Positions 44,162 through 52,236 of a DNA stretch of 64,000 nucleotides are shown piece by piece. The stretch is from contig NZ_CP029562.1 of assembly GCF_004136315.1 (NCBI RefSeq), positions 6,161,501-6,225,500 on the forward strand, in the 5' to 3' direction. Source of the DNA: Mesorhizobium sp. Pch-S. GTDB lineage: Bacteria; Pseudomonadota; Alphaproteobacteria; Rhizobiales; Rhizobiaceae. Positions within the stretch are counted from its first letter, which is position 1, and every line of letters begins with the position of its first letter. Below the pieces are notes generated by a model that was given only the letters and a program-made list of their open reading frames with translations, ran no database searches and had not been told where the DNA came from. Position numbers and translations under genes: made by a program.

Positions 44162-45181
44162 TTACGCGACCGCCTCGAAATAATCCGCGAACTCGGCGCG
44201 CAGTTCCGCCTCGTCCTTGTCGTCCTGTCCCTTGACCGAAGCGAGTGCCTTGTTGGCCCGTTCCAGCGCCTTGCCTTCCAGCGGTTTCGCCCGCGAAGCC
44301 ACGGCAACCATTTCTTCCATGACCCCGTTGCAGTGAAGGACCAGATCGACGCCAGCCGCAAGGATCGAGGCCGCCTTTGTCTGGAAATCCCCAGAAAGTG
44401 CCTTCATGGAGGTGTCATCGGACACCAGAAGCCCGTCAAAACCGATCTCGCCGCGGATAATCTCTTCCACGACCTTGCCGGAGGTAGTCGCCGGGTTGCT
44501 GGGGTCAACCGCACTGAAGATGACATGCGCGGTCATAGCCATCGGCAGCTGGTTGAGCGCCTGGAATGGGGCAAAATCATGCCTGCGCAGCTCCTTCAGC
44601 GATGTCGTTACCGTCGGCAGCTCGAGATGCGTGTCGGCAAAGGCCCGGCCATGGCCGGGAATATGCTTCATCACGGGAATGACACCACCCGACATCAGTC
44701 CTTCGGCAGCGGCGCGACCCAGCGCGGTGACGATCGACGGGTCCTTGGCGTAGGCGCGCGCGCCGATGACGTCGTTGGCACCCTCCACCGGCACATCCAG
44801 CACCGGCAGACAGTCGGCGGTTATGCCGTAGCGCAGGAGATCGAAGGCATGCAGACGGGCAAGCAGCCAGGCGGCGCGGAGCCCGGCCTCCTCATTCTCC
44901 CGATACAATGCGCCAAACGCCGCGCCGGCTGGATAGTTGGGAGCCAATGGCGGCCGCAATCGCTGCACCCGCCCGCCCTCCTGGTCGATAAATACCGGCG
45001 CCTGCGGCCGGCCAATGCAATCGCGCATCTCGGCCACGAGATCGCGGATCTGCTCCGGCTCGGAGATGTTGCGGGCAAACAGGATGAAGCCCCATGGACA
45101 TTCGTTCCGATAGAAGCTCTTTTCCTCTCGGGTGAGAGATGTTCCGGCGCAGCCGAGGATGAGGGTCTGTGATTCGGTCAT
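44162..45181 (-). CDS. nagZ: Beta-N-acetylhexosaminidase (GH3) of peptidoglycan recycling
   Basis: 339 residues. The GH3 NagZ motif KHIPGHGRAFADTHLELP, with the catalytic His-Asp dyad region, is present, as is SDDTSMKALSG with the nucleophilic Asp. Cytosolic NagZ removes GlcNAc from anhydromuropeptides, which can influence AmpC-type beta-lactamase induction. In relatives its upstream neighbour is the SPOR-domain gene; here 7 kb of accessory genes intervene. Confidence 0.95.
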   Translation of the reverse strand: MTESQTLILGCAGTSLTREEKSFYRNECPWGFILFARNISEPEQIRDLVAEMRDCIGRPQAPVFIDQEGGRVQRLRPPLAPNYPAGAAFGALYRENEEAGLRAAWLLARLHAFDLLRYGITADCLPVLDVPVEGANDVIGARAYAKDPSIVTALGRAAAEGLMSGGVIPVMKHIPGHGRAFADTHLELPTVTTSLKELRRHDFAPFQALNQLPMAMTAHVIFSAVDPSNPATTSGKVVEEIIRGEIGFDGLLVSDDTSMKALSGDFQTKAASILAAGVDLVLHCNGVMEEMVAVASRAKPLEGKALERANKALASVKGQDDKDEAELRAEFADYFEAVA

Positions 45182-45293
45182 GGCAGGAGTCTAGAGCTTT
45201 CGGCAGGCCAAGGGAATCTCGAGCCGAACGGCTACAATGCGGACGATCCAGGCTGCTTGAGATGCCAACACAACACGCCCAAGGTTCTCAGAC

Positions 45294-45593
45294 ATGCTTC
45301 TGATCATCGGCACTGTCCGCCTGCCGCCCGAAAAACTGGCCGAAGCGCGCCCGGTGATGGAACGCATGATCCTTGCCAGCCGTGCTGAAGCAGGTTGTCT
45401 CGAATATTCCTATGCCGAGGATGTGCTGGTTGCCGGGCGCATCCACGTCAAGGAAATCTGGCTCGACCAGGCCTCGCTCGACGCTCATTTTGCTTCCGAC
45501 CACATCAAGGTCTGGCGGGCGGCATGGTCTGAGTTCGGTATCACCGACCGCAACCTTCTTGTTTACGAGATCGGCGAGGCACGAGCGACGTAG
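45294..45593 (+). CDS. ABM-domain protein (putative quinol monooxygenase)
   Basis: 99 residues. The antibiotic biosynthesis monooxygenase (ABM, YgiN-like) fold is indicated by IIGTVRLPPEKLAEARPVMERMILASRAEAGCLEYSYAED, VKEIWLDQASLDAHFASDH and a closing strand. These dimeric alpha/beta-barrel enzymes oxidise quinols or aromatic substrates without cofactor, or degrade heme. No partner gene identifies a substrate. First gene of the accessory insert after nagZ. Confidence 0.88.
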   Translation: MLLIIGTVRLPPEKLAEARPVMERMILASRAEAGCLEYSYAEDVLVAGRIHVKEIWLDQASLDAHFASDHIKVWRAAWSEFGITDRNLLVYEIGEARAT

Positions 45594-45658
45594 CTTATCG
45601 TCTGGCCTGATAAAAGGCGCGCCCAGCCCGATTGGCATACTGGCCTTGTGCCACGTAG

Positions 45659-46588
45659 ATGATGTCCGTCCAGCACCAGACGACGATGAAAAACGATCTC
45701 GCTCGCCCCACCATCATGCTATCGGCCGGCATGGCACTGTCCGGAACATCGGGACTGTTCTCGGTCATGTCCGGCCAGCCAACGTTCAACGTCGTTTTCT
45801 TCCGCTGCCTGTTCGGCGTGGTCGTGTTGTTCGCCTGGGTCTGCTTTCGTGGTGGTCGCAGCGATTATCTCCATATCGCCAGGCGACAATGGCCACTGAT
45901 CCTGGTCAGCGGACTATGCCTCGTCATCAACTGGCTGGCGCTGTTCGAGGCCTTCAACCGTACCTCGATCGGCTTTGCGACAATCATCTATCACCTGCAG
46001 CCCTTCTGGATCGTGCTGATTGCGGGACTGTTTCTCGGCGAGACCCTGTCGCGGGACAAGCTTGGCTGGATCGCGATTGCGTTCGTGGGCCTGATACTGA
46101 CCATCCTGCCCAGGATCGGCGCCATGCAGGCCGACCGGAACTGGCTGATCGGCGTCGGCCTGGCGGTTGTGGCGTCGCTGTTCTATGCGGCGACAACCCT
46201 GACCACACGCGCCGTCAAATCGGTCAAGCCGGATGTTTTGAGCACGCTGCACTGCATGATCGGTCTCATCGCCTTCGCCCCGTTTATGAGGACCGCAACG
46301 TTGACCGGCGGCCTGCCGATGTGGGGCTGGCTGGCTGGCCTCGGCTTGATCCATACAGGTATCGTCTATGTCCTGCTCTATTCCGCATATCCCAGGCTAC
46401 CCACCCCGGTGATTGCTGCGGGCGCCTTCTTCAATCCTGCTGCTGCACTGATCGCGGATCTGGCCGTCTTCGGGCGTTCGATCACGCTCACGCAAGGTGC
46501 CGGGCTGGTGCTCATCCTGTTGGCTGGACTGGCCGTCAATCTCGGTTGGCCACTGCTGTCCGGCTCTCCGGCGCGAAGCCAAAACTGA
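45659..46588 (+). CDS. EamA/DMT-family transporter
   Basis: 309 residues with ten predicted membrane helices in two EamA repeats (first about 20-155, second about 165-300). Contains FRCLFGVVVLFAWVC, GFATIIYHLQPFWIVLIAGLFLGE and the second-repeat AFFNPAAALIADLAVFGRSIT. Members export metabolites or amino acids; the substrate is unknown. The start is ambiguous: ATG-ATG at 45659 lacks a ribosome site, and an ATG nine codons on is possible. It is convergent with the DUF1801 gene, 12 bases apart. Confidence 0.88.
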   Translation: MMSVQHQTTMKNDLARPTIMLSAGMALSGTSGLFSVMSGQPTFNVVFFRCLFGVVVLFAWVCFRGGRSDYLHIARRQWPLILVSGLCLVINWLALFEAFNRTSIGFATIIYHLQPFWIVLIAGLFLGETLSRDKLGWIAIAFVGLILTILPRIGAMQADRNWLIGVGLAVVASLFYAATTLTTRAVKSVKPDVLSTLHCMIGLIAFAPFMRTATLTGGLPMWGWLAGLGLIHTGIVYVLLYSAYPRLPTPVIAAGAFFNPAAALIADLAVFGRSITLTQGAGLVLILLAGLAVNLGWPLLSGSPARSQN

Positions 46589-46600
46589 CGGTTTCAGCCA

Positions 46601-47068
46601 TCATGAACTTTGCTTGTAGCGAACGGGATTGTCGGGCTCGGCCTCGAAGATTTCAGCGCTGCGGGTGACAAGCGTCTCCAACGCGTCGGCATCAAGATCG
46701 GAAAAGCGCTCAAAACTGAAATTGTTGCGCCCGGCGCGCAGCGCGCCGAGCCGACCTGTATAGAGCGCAGTGACTGGGCGCCCCTGAAACGTGACGGCAA
46801 AGTAGAGGCTGATGTAATTCTTCTGCAGCGCCAGCCCGATGACTGGCCACAATACCTGTTTTCCGCTCGTGACCGCATAGCGAAACTGACCATAGCCGAT
46901 CATCTTCAGGCGCATGCCGGCCTGGCCGGCCGGCGTGCCCCGATGAAAGTATCGACCAAGGCCTGGGGCCGCGCGGCGGATCAGGCTGTCGACCTTTTCG
47001 AGTTCGCTCCTGCGCCGAGGATCAAACTCGAAGTAGCTCTCCAGGCTGTCCGCTTGAACCTCAAACAC
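46601..47068 (-). CDS. DUF1801 domain-containing protein
   Basis: 155 residues. LEKVDSLIRRAAPGLGRYFHRGTPAGQAGMRL and VLWPVIGLALQKNYISLYFAVT follow the DUF1801/YdhG-like pattern of small cytosolic proteins with an iron-chaperone frataxin-like fold. The function in bacteria is not established. Its start lies 9 bases after the stop of the upstream MFS transporter gene, so the two may be co-transcribed. Confidence 0.75.
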   Translation of the reverse strand: MFEVQADSLESYFEFDPRRRSELEKVDSLIRRAAPGLGRYFHRGTPAGQAGMRLKMIGYGQFRYAVTSGKQVLWPVIGLALQKNYISLYFAVTFQGRPVTALYTGRLGALRAGRNNFSFERFSDLDADALETLVTRSAEIFEAEPDNPVRYKQSS

Positions 47069-47077
47069 GATCCAGCC

Positions 47078-48283
47078 TCATGCAGACTGCAGCTGTTGTC
47101 TCGGCTGCGGCGGAAACGCCAGGGCAATGGCAACGGCTCCCAGGCCAACGATCGCGGAACCGATGAACAGCCACGAATAACTGGCATAGGCGTCATAGAC
47201 CCAGCCTCCAGCCAGCGGACCAAAGGCCATGCCAATGCAGGAGAGCATGGTTGCGGCACCGAAGACGGTGCCCAGGATACGTGGCCCGAAGTAATCGCGC
47301 GCCAGCACGGCGTAGAGCGGCATGACACCGCCGTAGGTGCCACCAAAAATCACCGCCAGCGCGTAGAATTCGCCCAGCTTGCTGACCATGAGATAGGCCG
47401 CGATGACCACGGCCTGGATAAGCAACCCGGCGACCAGGACGGGCTTGACGCCGAGCCGGTCACCAAGGATGCCGAAGACAATCCGGCCGCCGAGGCCTGC
47501 CAGGCCTTCGACGCTGTAGATGGAGACGGCTGCCATCGGCGCTATCCCACAGGCCATCGCGTAGCTGACCATGTGGAAGATCGGGCCTGAATGCGCCATG
47601 CAGCAGGCAAAGAACGTCAGCCCCAGGACCAGGAACTGCATCGACTTGAAAGCCTGCCCAACGGTCATGCCGTTGGAGTCGCCAGCAGCAGCCCCACCTT
47701 GGCTATCGGCGGTCAGCCCATCCGGCGCTCGCCGCACCAGAAGTGCTGCCGGCACGAGCAATACCCAGGACATCACGCCGATGTAAAACATGGCGGTGCG
47801 CCAATCATAGGCGGTGATCAGCCAGCGCGCGAAGGGCGATATCGTCATCGGCGCCACGCCCATGCCGGCTGAGACCAGCGAAACCGCCAGGCTGCGGTGC
47901 TTGTCGAACCAGGCCGTCGTGGCAACGATCATCGGCGCGAAAAAAGCACTTGCCGCCAATCCGACCAGCACGCCATAGATGCCCTGGAAGATCAATAACG
48001 AATGCACCCGGCTTGCCAGCACCAGCGCAAGCCCGAGCAACACCGCACCAATCAGCACCACGATGCGCGGACCGAAACGATCGGTGGCGGCGCCCCACAT
48101 GAAGCCGCCGACGCCCATGACCAGGAAATTCAGCGTCATGGCACTGGAAATGCCGGCTCGCGACCAGTTGGTGTCGACCGAGATCGGCTCGAGGAAGATT
48201 GCGAGGGAAAACATCGCACCCAGCGCAACACAGGTCATCAGCGCACCGGCCGCGACGATCACCCAACGATAAGAAGTACCCAT
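47078..48283 (-). CDS. MFS transporter, monocarboxylate/oxalate-formate antiporter type
   Basis: 401 residues from the ATG at 48283, which has GGGAGG upstream; the frame is open 46 codons further but that part is not hydrophobic. Twelve membrane helices. The first half begins YRWVIVAAGALMTCVALGAMFSLAIFLEPIS and includes GAATDRFGPRIVVLIGAVLLG; these are hallmarks of the MCT/OFA subfamilies. It probably moves a small carboxylate. The DUF1801 gene follows closely. Confidence 0.88.
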   Translation of the reverse strand: MGTSYRWVIVAAGALMTCVALGAMFSLAIFLEPISVDTNWSRAGISSAMTLNFLVMGVGGFMWGAATDRFGPRIVVLIGAVLLGLALVLASRVHSLLIFQGIYGVLVGLAASAFFAPMIVATTAWFDKHRSLAVSLVSAGMGVAPMTISPFARWLITAYDWRTAMFYIGVMSWVLLVPAALLVRRAPDGLTADSQGGAAAGDSNGMTVGQAFKSMQFLVLGLTFFACCMAHSGPIFHMVSYAMACGIAPMAAVSIYSVEGLAGLGGRIVFGILGDRLGVKPVLVAGLLIQAVVIAAYLMVSKLGEFYALAVIFGGTYGGVMPLYAVLARDYFGPRILGTVFGAATMLSCIGMAFGPLAGGWVYDAYASYSWLFIGSAIVGLGAVAIALAFPPQPRQQLQSA

Positions 48284-48448
48284 ATCCGTCCGCCTCCCAA
48301 AACAGGAAACTGCTGAAGGCGCGCCGACCACCGGCCCGCCGTCATCGAAATGACGTTCCGGGCCGGTGACCGCCGACATATTGGACGCGGTTTTCTTTTC
48401 AAACGCGATGATAGCTGCCATGACCTGACAGCAACAGCGGCTTCCGGG

Positions 48449-48769
48449 TTAGTGGCTGCTCGACAGCTTCATCAAGACAAGGCCGCTGACGATGAGGACG
48501 GCGGCCAGCACGCGCATCGGCGTCATTGCTTCGCCCAGCACCATCACGCCCACGGCAAAGGCGCCGACAGCCCCGATGCCGGTCCAGATGGTGTAGGCCG
48601 TACCGAGCGGCAGTGTCTTCATGGCGACCGACAACAAGCCGAAGCTCGCGATCATCATGACGATGGTGATGATGGTGGGGGTGAGCAGAGTAAAACCTTC
48701 CGACTTCTTCATCGAAAAGGCCCAGACGACTTCCAAAAGTCCGGCAACAATGAGGTAAACCCAGGCCAT
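48449..48769 (-). CDS. gdx: SMR-family guanidinium exporter (Gdx/SugE)
   Basis: 106 residues, four membrane helices. Begins MAWVYLIVAGLLEVVWAFSM with the membrane-embedded Glu of the SMR family (Glu13). KKSEGFTLLTPT and PLGTAYTIWTGIGAVGAFAVG are typical of the SugE/Gdx branch rather than EmrE. Gdx exchanges guanidinium for protons. The gene has AAAGGAGGG as ribosome site and, just upstream, a guanidine-II riboswitch, which independently supports the substrate. Confidence 0.95.
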   Translation of the reverse strand: MAWVYLIVAGLLEVVWAFSMKKSEGFTLLTPTIITIVMMIASFGLLSVAMKTLPLGTAYTIWTGIGAVGAFAVGVMVLGEAMTPMRVLAAVLIVSGLVLMKLSSSH

Positions 48770-48787
48770 GACGACCCTCCTTTAGAG

Positions 48788-48840
48788 AGCCGGGCCGTCC
48801 CGGACATTCTTTCCCAAGATGGGGAGGTCGTCCTCTGGCC
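48788..48840 (-). promoter_or_regulatory. Guanidine-II (mini-ykkC) riboswitch
   Basis: Reading the minus strand there are two small hairpins with ACGR loops, the definition of mini-ykkC. The first is GAGG-ACGA-CCTC (48835-48824), the second CCGGG-ACGG-CCCGG (48803-48790), with a 20-base linker. The ribosome site AAAGGAGGG of gdx lies 6 bases after the second hairpin. In known cases guanidine bridges the two ACGR loops and frees translation of a guanidinium exporter gene, exactly the gene found here. Confidence 0.93.
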
Positions 48841-48976
48841 TGCAATCTAAGGGTTTTCGGCTTGAGAGCAATGGCTTGGGGTGCATGGCTGCCATGCATG
48901 CCGGCCAAACCGCATTGCCCTTGAGCCGATGCAATGCTAGACGCCGCGTTTCGTGATCCTCCATCGGAGCACCGGC

Positions 48977-49006
48977 ATGGGAGCCCTACCGCAATCAGAC
49001 AGATAG
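48977..49006 (+). CDS. Candidate nine-residue leader peptide before the CmlA-like gene
   Basis: Reads MGALPQSDR then stop; GGAG lies seven bases before the ATG. Its length equals that of known chloramphenicol-resistance leader peptides, but the sequence is not similar. It is immediately followed by a stable hairpin. May be chance. Confidence 0.3.
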   Translation: MGALPQSDR

Positions 49007-49034
49007 GCCGCGACGACGCTTTCGTTGTTGCGGC
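49007..49034 (+). promoter_or_regulatory. Stable leader hairpin before the CmlA-like gene
   Basis: GCCGCGACGACG (49007-49018) pairs with CGTTGTTGCGGC (49023-49034), 12 pairs including two G-U, loop CTTT. It abuts the stop of the nine-codon frame. A longer-range pairing, ATGGGAG (48977-48983) with CTCCCAT (49045-49051), would enclose it and hide the leader start. A regulatory role is inferred. Confidence 0.5.
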
Positions 49035-49111
49035 GTGCTGTCCACTCCCATCCAATCGACCGGACTGACTGACAGACGCTGCTCGGATCTCCTTTGAGTG
49101 GACCCTTTGTC

Positions 49112-50311
49112 ATGTCTAAGAAAAATCCCGTATGGGCCTCTGGCCTGCCGGCAGCGCTGCTGCTGATGGCCCCTTTCGACCTTCTGACCTCGCTGGCGAT
49201 GGACATCTATCTGCCCGTCGTGCCGGCGATGCCGGACAAGCTGAGCACAAGCCCTGCCCTCATCCAGCTGACCCTCAGCCTCTACATGGTCCTGCTCGGC
49301 GCCGGCCAGATCGTGTTCGGACCACTGTCCGACCGCATCGGCCGCCGGCCGGTGCTGCTTGGCGGCGCCGTGCTGTTTGCAGCTGCCTCCTTCGGCCTCG
49401 CTACGGCGACGACTGGAGCGATGTTTCTCGGCCTGCGTCTGTTGCAGGCAGTCGGAGCATCGGCGGCGCTGGTCGCCACCTTCGCCACAGTGCGTGATGT
49501 CTATGCCGAACGGCCGGAAGGCGCGGTCATCTACAGCCTTTTCAGCGCCATGCTGGCCTTCGTTCCGGCCCTTGGGCCGATCCTCGGAGCCTTGATCGCC
49601 GGCCAGGGCGGTTGGCGCGCCGTCTTCATCGCGCTGGGCCTGCTGACGCTGCCGGCAATCGCCAATGCGTTTGCGCGGTGGCATGAAACCCGGCCGGCAG
49701 CCATCACGCAGAGCCGTCCCGCGATACTGCCTATACTGCGCAGCGGGGCATTCTGGACGTATACGCTGGCCTTCAGCACCGCGATGGGAAGCTTCTTCGT
49801 TTTCTTCTCGACGGCGCCACGGGTGCTGATTGCCCAGGCCGGCTATTCGGAAATGGTTTTCAGCCTTGGATTCGCTACGGTGGCCGGCGTCATGATTGTA
49901 ACGACACGCTTCGCTAGGCGTTTCGTGAGCCGATGGGGCATTCCCGGATGCACGAAACGCGGCATGACGCTGATACTGGCGGCGGCAGCGCTTCTTGGCC
50001 TCGGGCAGGCACTCGCCGAACCGTCCTTCGTCACCTTCATCCTGCCGATGTGGCTGGCGGCTATCGGCATCGTGTTTACTGGCGCGGTGACGGCAAATGG
50101 CGCACTGGCGGATTTCGGTGACCGCGCGGGAACGGCCGTGGCACTGTATTTCTGCATCGAAAGCCTGATCGTCGGCATTGCCGGCACCGTGGCGGTGCTG
50201 GCGTTCGATGGCGACACGCCCTGGCCATTGGTTGCGTACATGGTGGTCATGGCGATGATCGTTCTGATCGCGCTAACCTTGGATCGCCGCGGTCAGCACC
50301 AGTCACGGTGA
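49112..50311 (+). CDS. MFS drug exporter, CmlA/FloR-like
   Basis: 399 residues from the ATG at 49112; a TTG six codons earlier is less likely. Twelve membrane helices. The sequence follows the CmlA/FloR subfamily closely: LLLMAPFDLLTSLAMDIYLP, VPAMPDKLSTSPALIQLTLS, GAGQIVFGPLSDRIGRRPVL, ASAALVATFATVRDVYAERP, and GSFFVFFSTAPRVLI in the second half. Such proteins export chloramphenicol and florfenicol using the proton gradient. A chromosomal homologue need not confer clinical resistance. It has a structured leader and stands in the accessory insert. Confidence 0.88.
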   Translation: MSKKNPVWASGLPAALLLMAPFDLLTSLAMDIYLPVVPAMPDKLSTSPALIQLTLSLYMVLLGAGQIVFGPLSDRIGRRPVLLGGAVLFAAASFGLATATTGAMFLGLRLLQAVGASAALVATFATVRDVYAERPEGAVIYSLFSAMLAFVPALGPILGALIAGQGGWRAVFIALGLLTLPAIANAFARWHETRPAAITQSRPAILPILRSGAFWTYTLAFSTAMGSFFVFFSTAPRVLIAQAGYSEMVFSLGFATVAGVMIVTTRFARRFVSRWGIPGCTKRGMTLILAAAALLGLGQALAEPSFVTFILPMWLAAIGIVFTGAVTANGALADFGDRAGTAVALYFCIESLIVGIAGTVAVLAFDGDTPWPLVAYMVVMAMIVLIALTLDRRGQHQSR

Positions 50312-50354
50312 CAGTACCTCTCCCGCGTGGCCATAAGGCTGCGCGGGAGAAATG

Positions 50355-50954
50355 TCATTTCCTGTTCTGTGGGTGGATGGTCTCGCCGCGCATCAGCATC
50401 GCGACGAATTCCGCGATCTTTTTCCTGCGGCCGGCCTCCGTCTTCAAATTGTGAATGCGGAAGACGAGCGCGAAGCGGTTCTGCGCACTCAGCCTGGCAA
50501 ACATGTCGCGCGCAGCCGGCTCGGCGTCGATGGCGGCCCGAAAGTCTTCGGGAACCACAAGGTTCTTGCTGCCACTGTAGGCGTTGGCCCATCGTCCATC
50601 GGACTTGGCGGCGTCCACCTCGCGCAAACCATGCTCGGTCATGCGCCCTTCCTGGATCAGTCGGGCGACATTGTCGACATTGATCCGACTCCAGATGCTC
50701 TTCCTGCCGCGCGGTGTGTAGCGCTGCAGATAGCTGGTCTTGTCCAGCCCCTTGCGGATGGCATCGATCCAGCCCCAGCATAAAACAACATCGATGGCTT
50801 CGAGCGGCGTGATCGAAGACAACCCCGAACCCACCTTGTGGATCTTGATCCAGACCTCCGTTTCGGCGGAATGATTTCGGGCAAGCCAGCGATAGAAACT
50901 GTCCGCGTCCGAGAACTCACATACTTTCGCGGGGTCAACGAAAACCGGTGCCAT
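50355..50954 (-). CDS. YdeI/OmpD-associated family protein
   Basis: 199 residues. SADSFYRWLARNHSAETEVWIKIHKVGSG, then ITPLEAIDVVLCWGWIDAIRKGLD and YLQRYTPRGRKSIWSRINVDNVARLIQEGRMTEHGL match the YdeI-like family (bacteriocin-protection/DUF1801-related). It is a cytosolic protein of unclear function. Its start shares one base with the stop of the preceding ABM-domain gene (TGATG), so they are translated in tandem. Confidence 0.85.
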   Translation of the reverse strand: MAPVFVDPAKVCEFSDADSFYRWLARNHSAETEVWIKIHKVGSGLSSITPLEAIDVVLCWGWIDAIRKGLDKTSYLQRYTPRGRKSIWSRINVDNVARLIQEGRMTEHGLREVDAAKSDGRWANAYSGSKNLVVPEDFRAAIDAEPAARDMFARLSAQNRFALVFRIHNLKTEAGRRKKIAEFVAMLMRGETIHPQNRK

Positions 50955-51319
50955 CAGAGCGCCTTGGCCGCATAGGCAAGCGTCAACGGCGCTGGCAGCG
51001 TGCTGACCTTCACTTCAAAGATCTCGACGGCCTCGGGCAGGACGGTCAAGAATTCCTCATCCCGCTTGAGGTGCCTGATCTTCCTGGGATCGCTGCCGGC
51101 GAAACGCGACATGGAGGGGATGTCCTCCCAGAAGGACATGACTACAAAATCACTTTCGCTGGCGCGATCCCGCCGCAGCATCTGCACACCGGCGGCGTAT
51201 TCCTTCAGATCCGGCAGACCTTCGGCATAGAGATAGGCTTCATAGTCGTCGGCGCGACTGGCCGGAGTACTGCCGCGCCACACGCGTACGATCTGCACCG
51301 TCTGGCTTGCCTTGGTCAT
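50954..51319 (-). CDS. ABM-domain protein (antibiotic biosynthesis monooxygenase family)
   Basis: 121 residues from the ATG at 51319, chosen because GGAGG lies five to six bases upstream; the ATG twelve bases earlier overlaps that site. The domain pattern is VQIVRVWRGSTPASRADDYEAYL, FVVMSFWEDIPSMSRFAGSD, LPEAVEIFEVKV. The cofactor-free monooxygenase or heme-degrading fold is expected; the substrate is unknown. It forms a two-gene operon with the YdeI-like gene. Confidence 0.8.
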   Translation of the reverse strand: MTKASQTVQIVRVWRGSTPASRADDYEAYLYAEGLPDLKEYAAGVQMLRRDRASESDFVVMSFWEDIPSMSRFAGSDPRKIRHLKRDEEFLTVLPEAVEIFEVKVSTLPAPLTLAYAAKAL

Positions 51320-51471
51320 GCTTTCCTCCATCGCTGCATCATGTCCTGCTTGAGCGCCGAAAGTGGCACCGCAACGGTTGCCCAGGCTGCATCTTCACGA
51401 TACTAATGGCTACATGCATTAGCAAGAATTGAACCTCAAACGAGGCGATCATCCTGACAAAAACGGCTCAT

Positions 51472-52110
51472 TTGCCTCCGGAACCGGTCTGGCCGCACCG
51501 CTTTATCGCGGGCACCTTGTGTCTGGATTTCGTCAACACGATCGATCTGACCGGCACGCCTAAGGAACGCGACCTGCTTGCCGACTACAGCGCATTCATA
51601 GACTGGAGCCTGGCGCGCGGTACGATGTCCCCGGCGGCGGGAGAAAAGTTGCGCCTGCTGGCACATGCCCGCCCCTCCGACGCCGCCAATGTGCAGGCGG
51701 ACGCGCTGGCCCTGCGCAGCGCCATCCGCCTGCTTGCTGAAACGGCACAGGCAAATGGCGACCTTTCACCGTTACTGCCCTTGATCAACACCTATCTCGC
51801 ATATCTCACCTTCCCGCCTCGGCTGCTGCAGAAAATACGAGGATCAGGAGAAACCACCTACGATCTGCCGGGACAAAACCTTGCGGAGCCGCTCTGGCCG
51901 GTTCTATGGACACTGTCGACATTGCTGGTTTCGGACGACCTCAGCAGGCTCGGAACCTGCCATGCGCAGGACTGTCGGGCGATTTTCATCGATCACACCA
52001 ACAACCGCTCGCGTATCTGGTGCGCCAGTGACCTGTGCGGCAATCGCGAGCGCGTGCGCCGTGCCTACCGCGCAAGGCAAGTGAAAGGAACTTCGCCAAA
52101 GAACCGCTGA
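51472..52110 (+). CDS. ABATE/CGNR zinc-finger transcriptional regulator
   Basis: 212 residues as drawn from a TTG at 51472; the start is uncertain because the nearest ribosome-like site (CGAGG at about 51441) lies further upstream and would suit a CTG or ATC codon. The N-terminal ABATE domain (FIAGTLCLDFVNTIDLTG) is followed by a C-terminal CGNR zinc finger: CHAQDCRAIFIDHTNNRSRIWC, then CGNRERVRRAYRAR. These are putative stress-responsive DNA-binding regulators. It is divergent from the ABM/YdeI-like pair, which it may control. Confidence 0.85.
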   Translation: MPPEPVWPHRFIAGTLCLDFVNTIDLTGTPKERDLLADYSAFIDWSLARGTMSPAAGEKLRLLAHARPSDAANVQADALALRSAIRLLAETAQANGDLSPLLPLINTYLAYLTFPPRLLQKIRGSGETTYDLPGQNLAEPLWPVLWTLSTLLVSDDLSRLGTCHAQDCRAIFIDHTNNRSRIWCASDLCGNRERVRRAYRARQVKGTSPKNR

Positions 52111-52180
52111 CGCTGCCCTGAAGCGCCCAGTGCGTTGCCCCGACGGCAACGTCGTACGAAGGGACCAGATTTGCTGCTTC

Positions 52181-52214
52181 AAAAAACAAACGGCGCGGCC
52201 TGGGCCGCGCCGTT
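52181..52214 (-). terminator. Terminator of the SPOR-domain gene (bidirectional type)
   Basis: AACGGCGCGGC (52189-52199) pairs with GCCGCGCCGTT (52204-52214), 11 pairs with loop CTGG. The A-rich run AAAAAACAAA (52181-52190) gives the U-tract on the minus strand, 23 bases past the SPOR stop. On the plus strand TTCTTGTTG follows, so it could also end the CGNR transcript. Confidence 0.88.
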
Positions 52215-52236
52215 CTTGTTGTAACGTTTGTCCGGC

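Larger units (their letters stand above)
48770..49111. other. Divergent leader region between gdx and the CmlA-like gene
   Basis: 342 bases with no ordinary gene. Leftward it holds the guanidine-II riboswitch (48788-48840) and gdx ribosome site. Rightward it holds a nine-codon reading frame with a ribosome site and an abutting 12-base-pair hairpin (48977-49034), leader to the CmlA/FloR-like exporter gene. Confidence 0.7.

Noticed and set aside
48777..48840. Guanidine-I (ykkC) or guanidine-III class riboswitch
   Set aside because: Two short hairpins with ACGR loops match class II; no larger ykkC core or pseudoknot is visible.
45294..52110. Integrated phage or transposon
   Set aside because: No integrase, transposase, tRNA at the edge or terminal repeats were found; only gene order suggests insertion.
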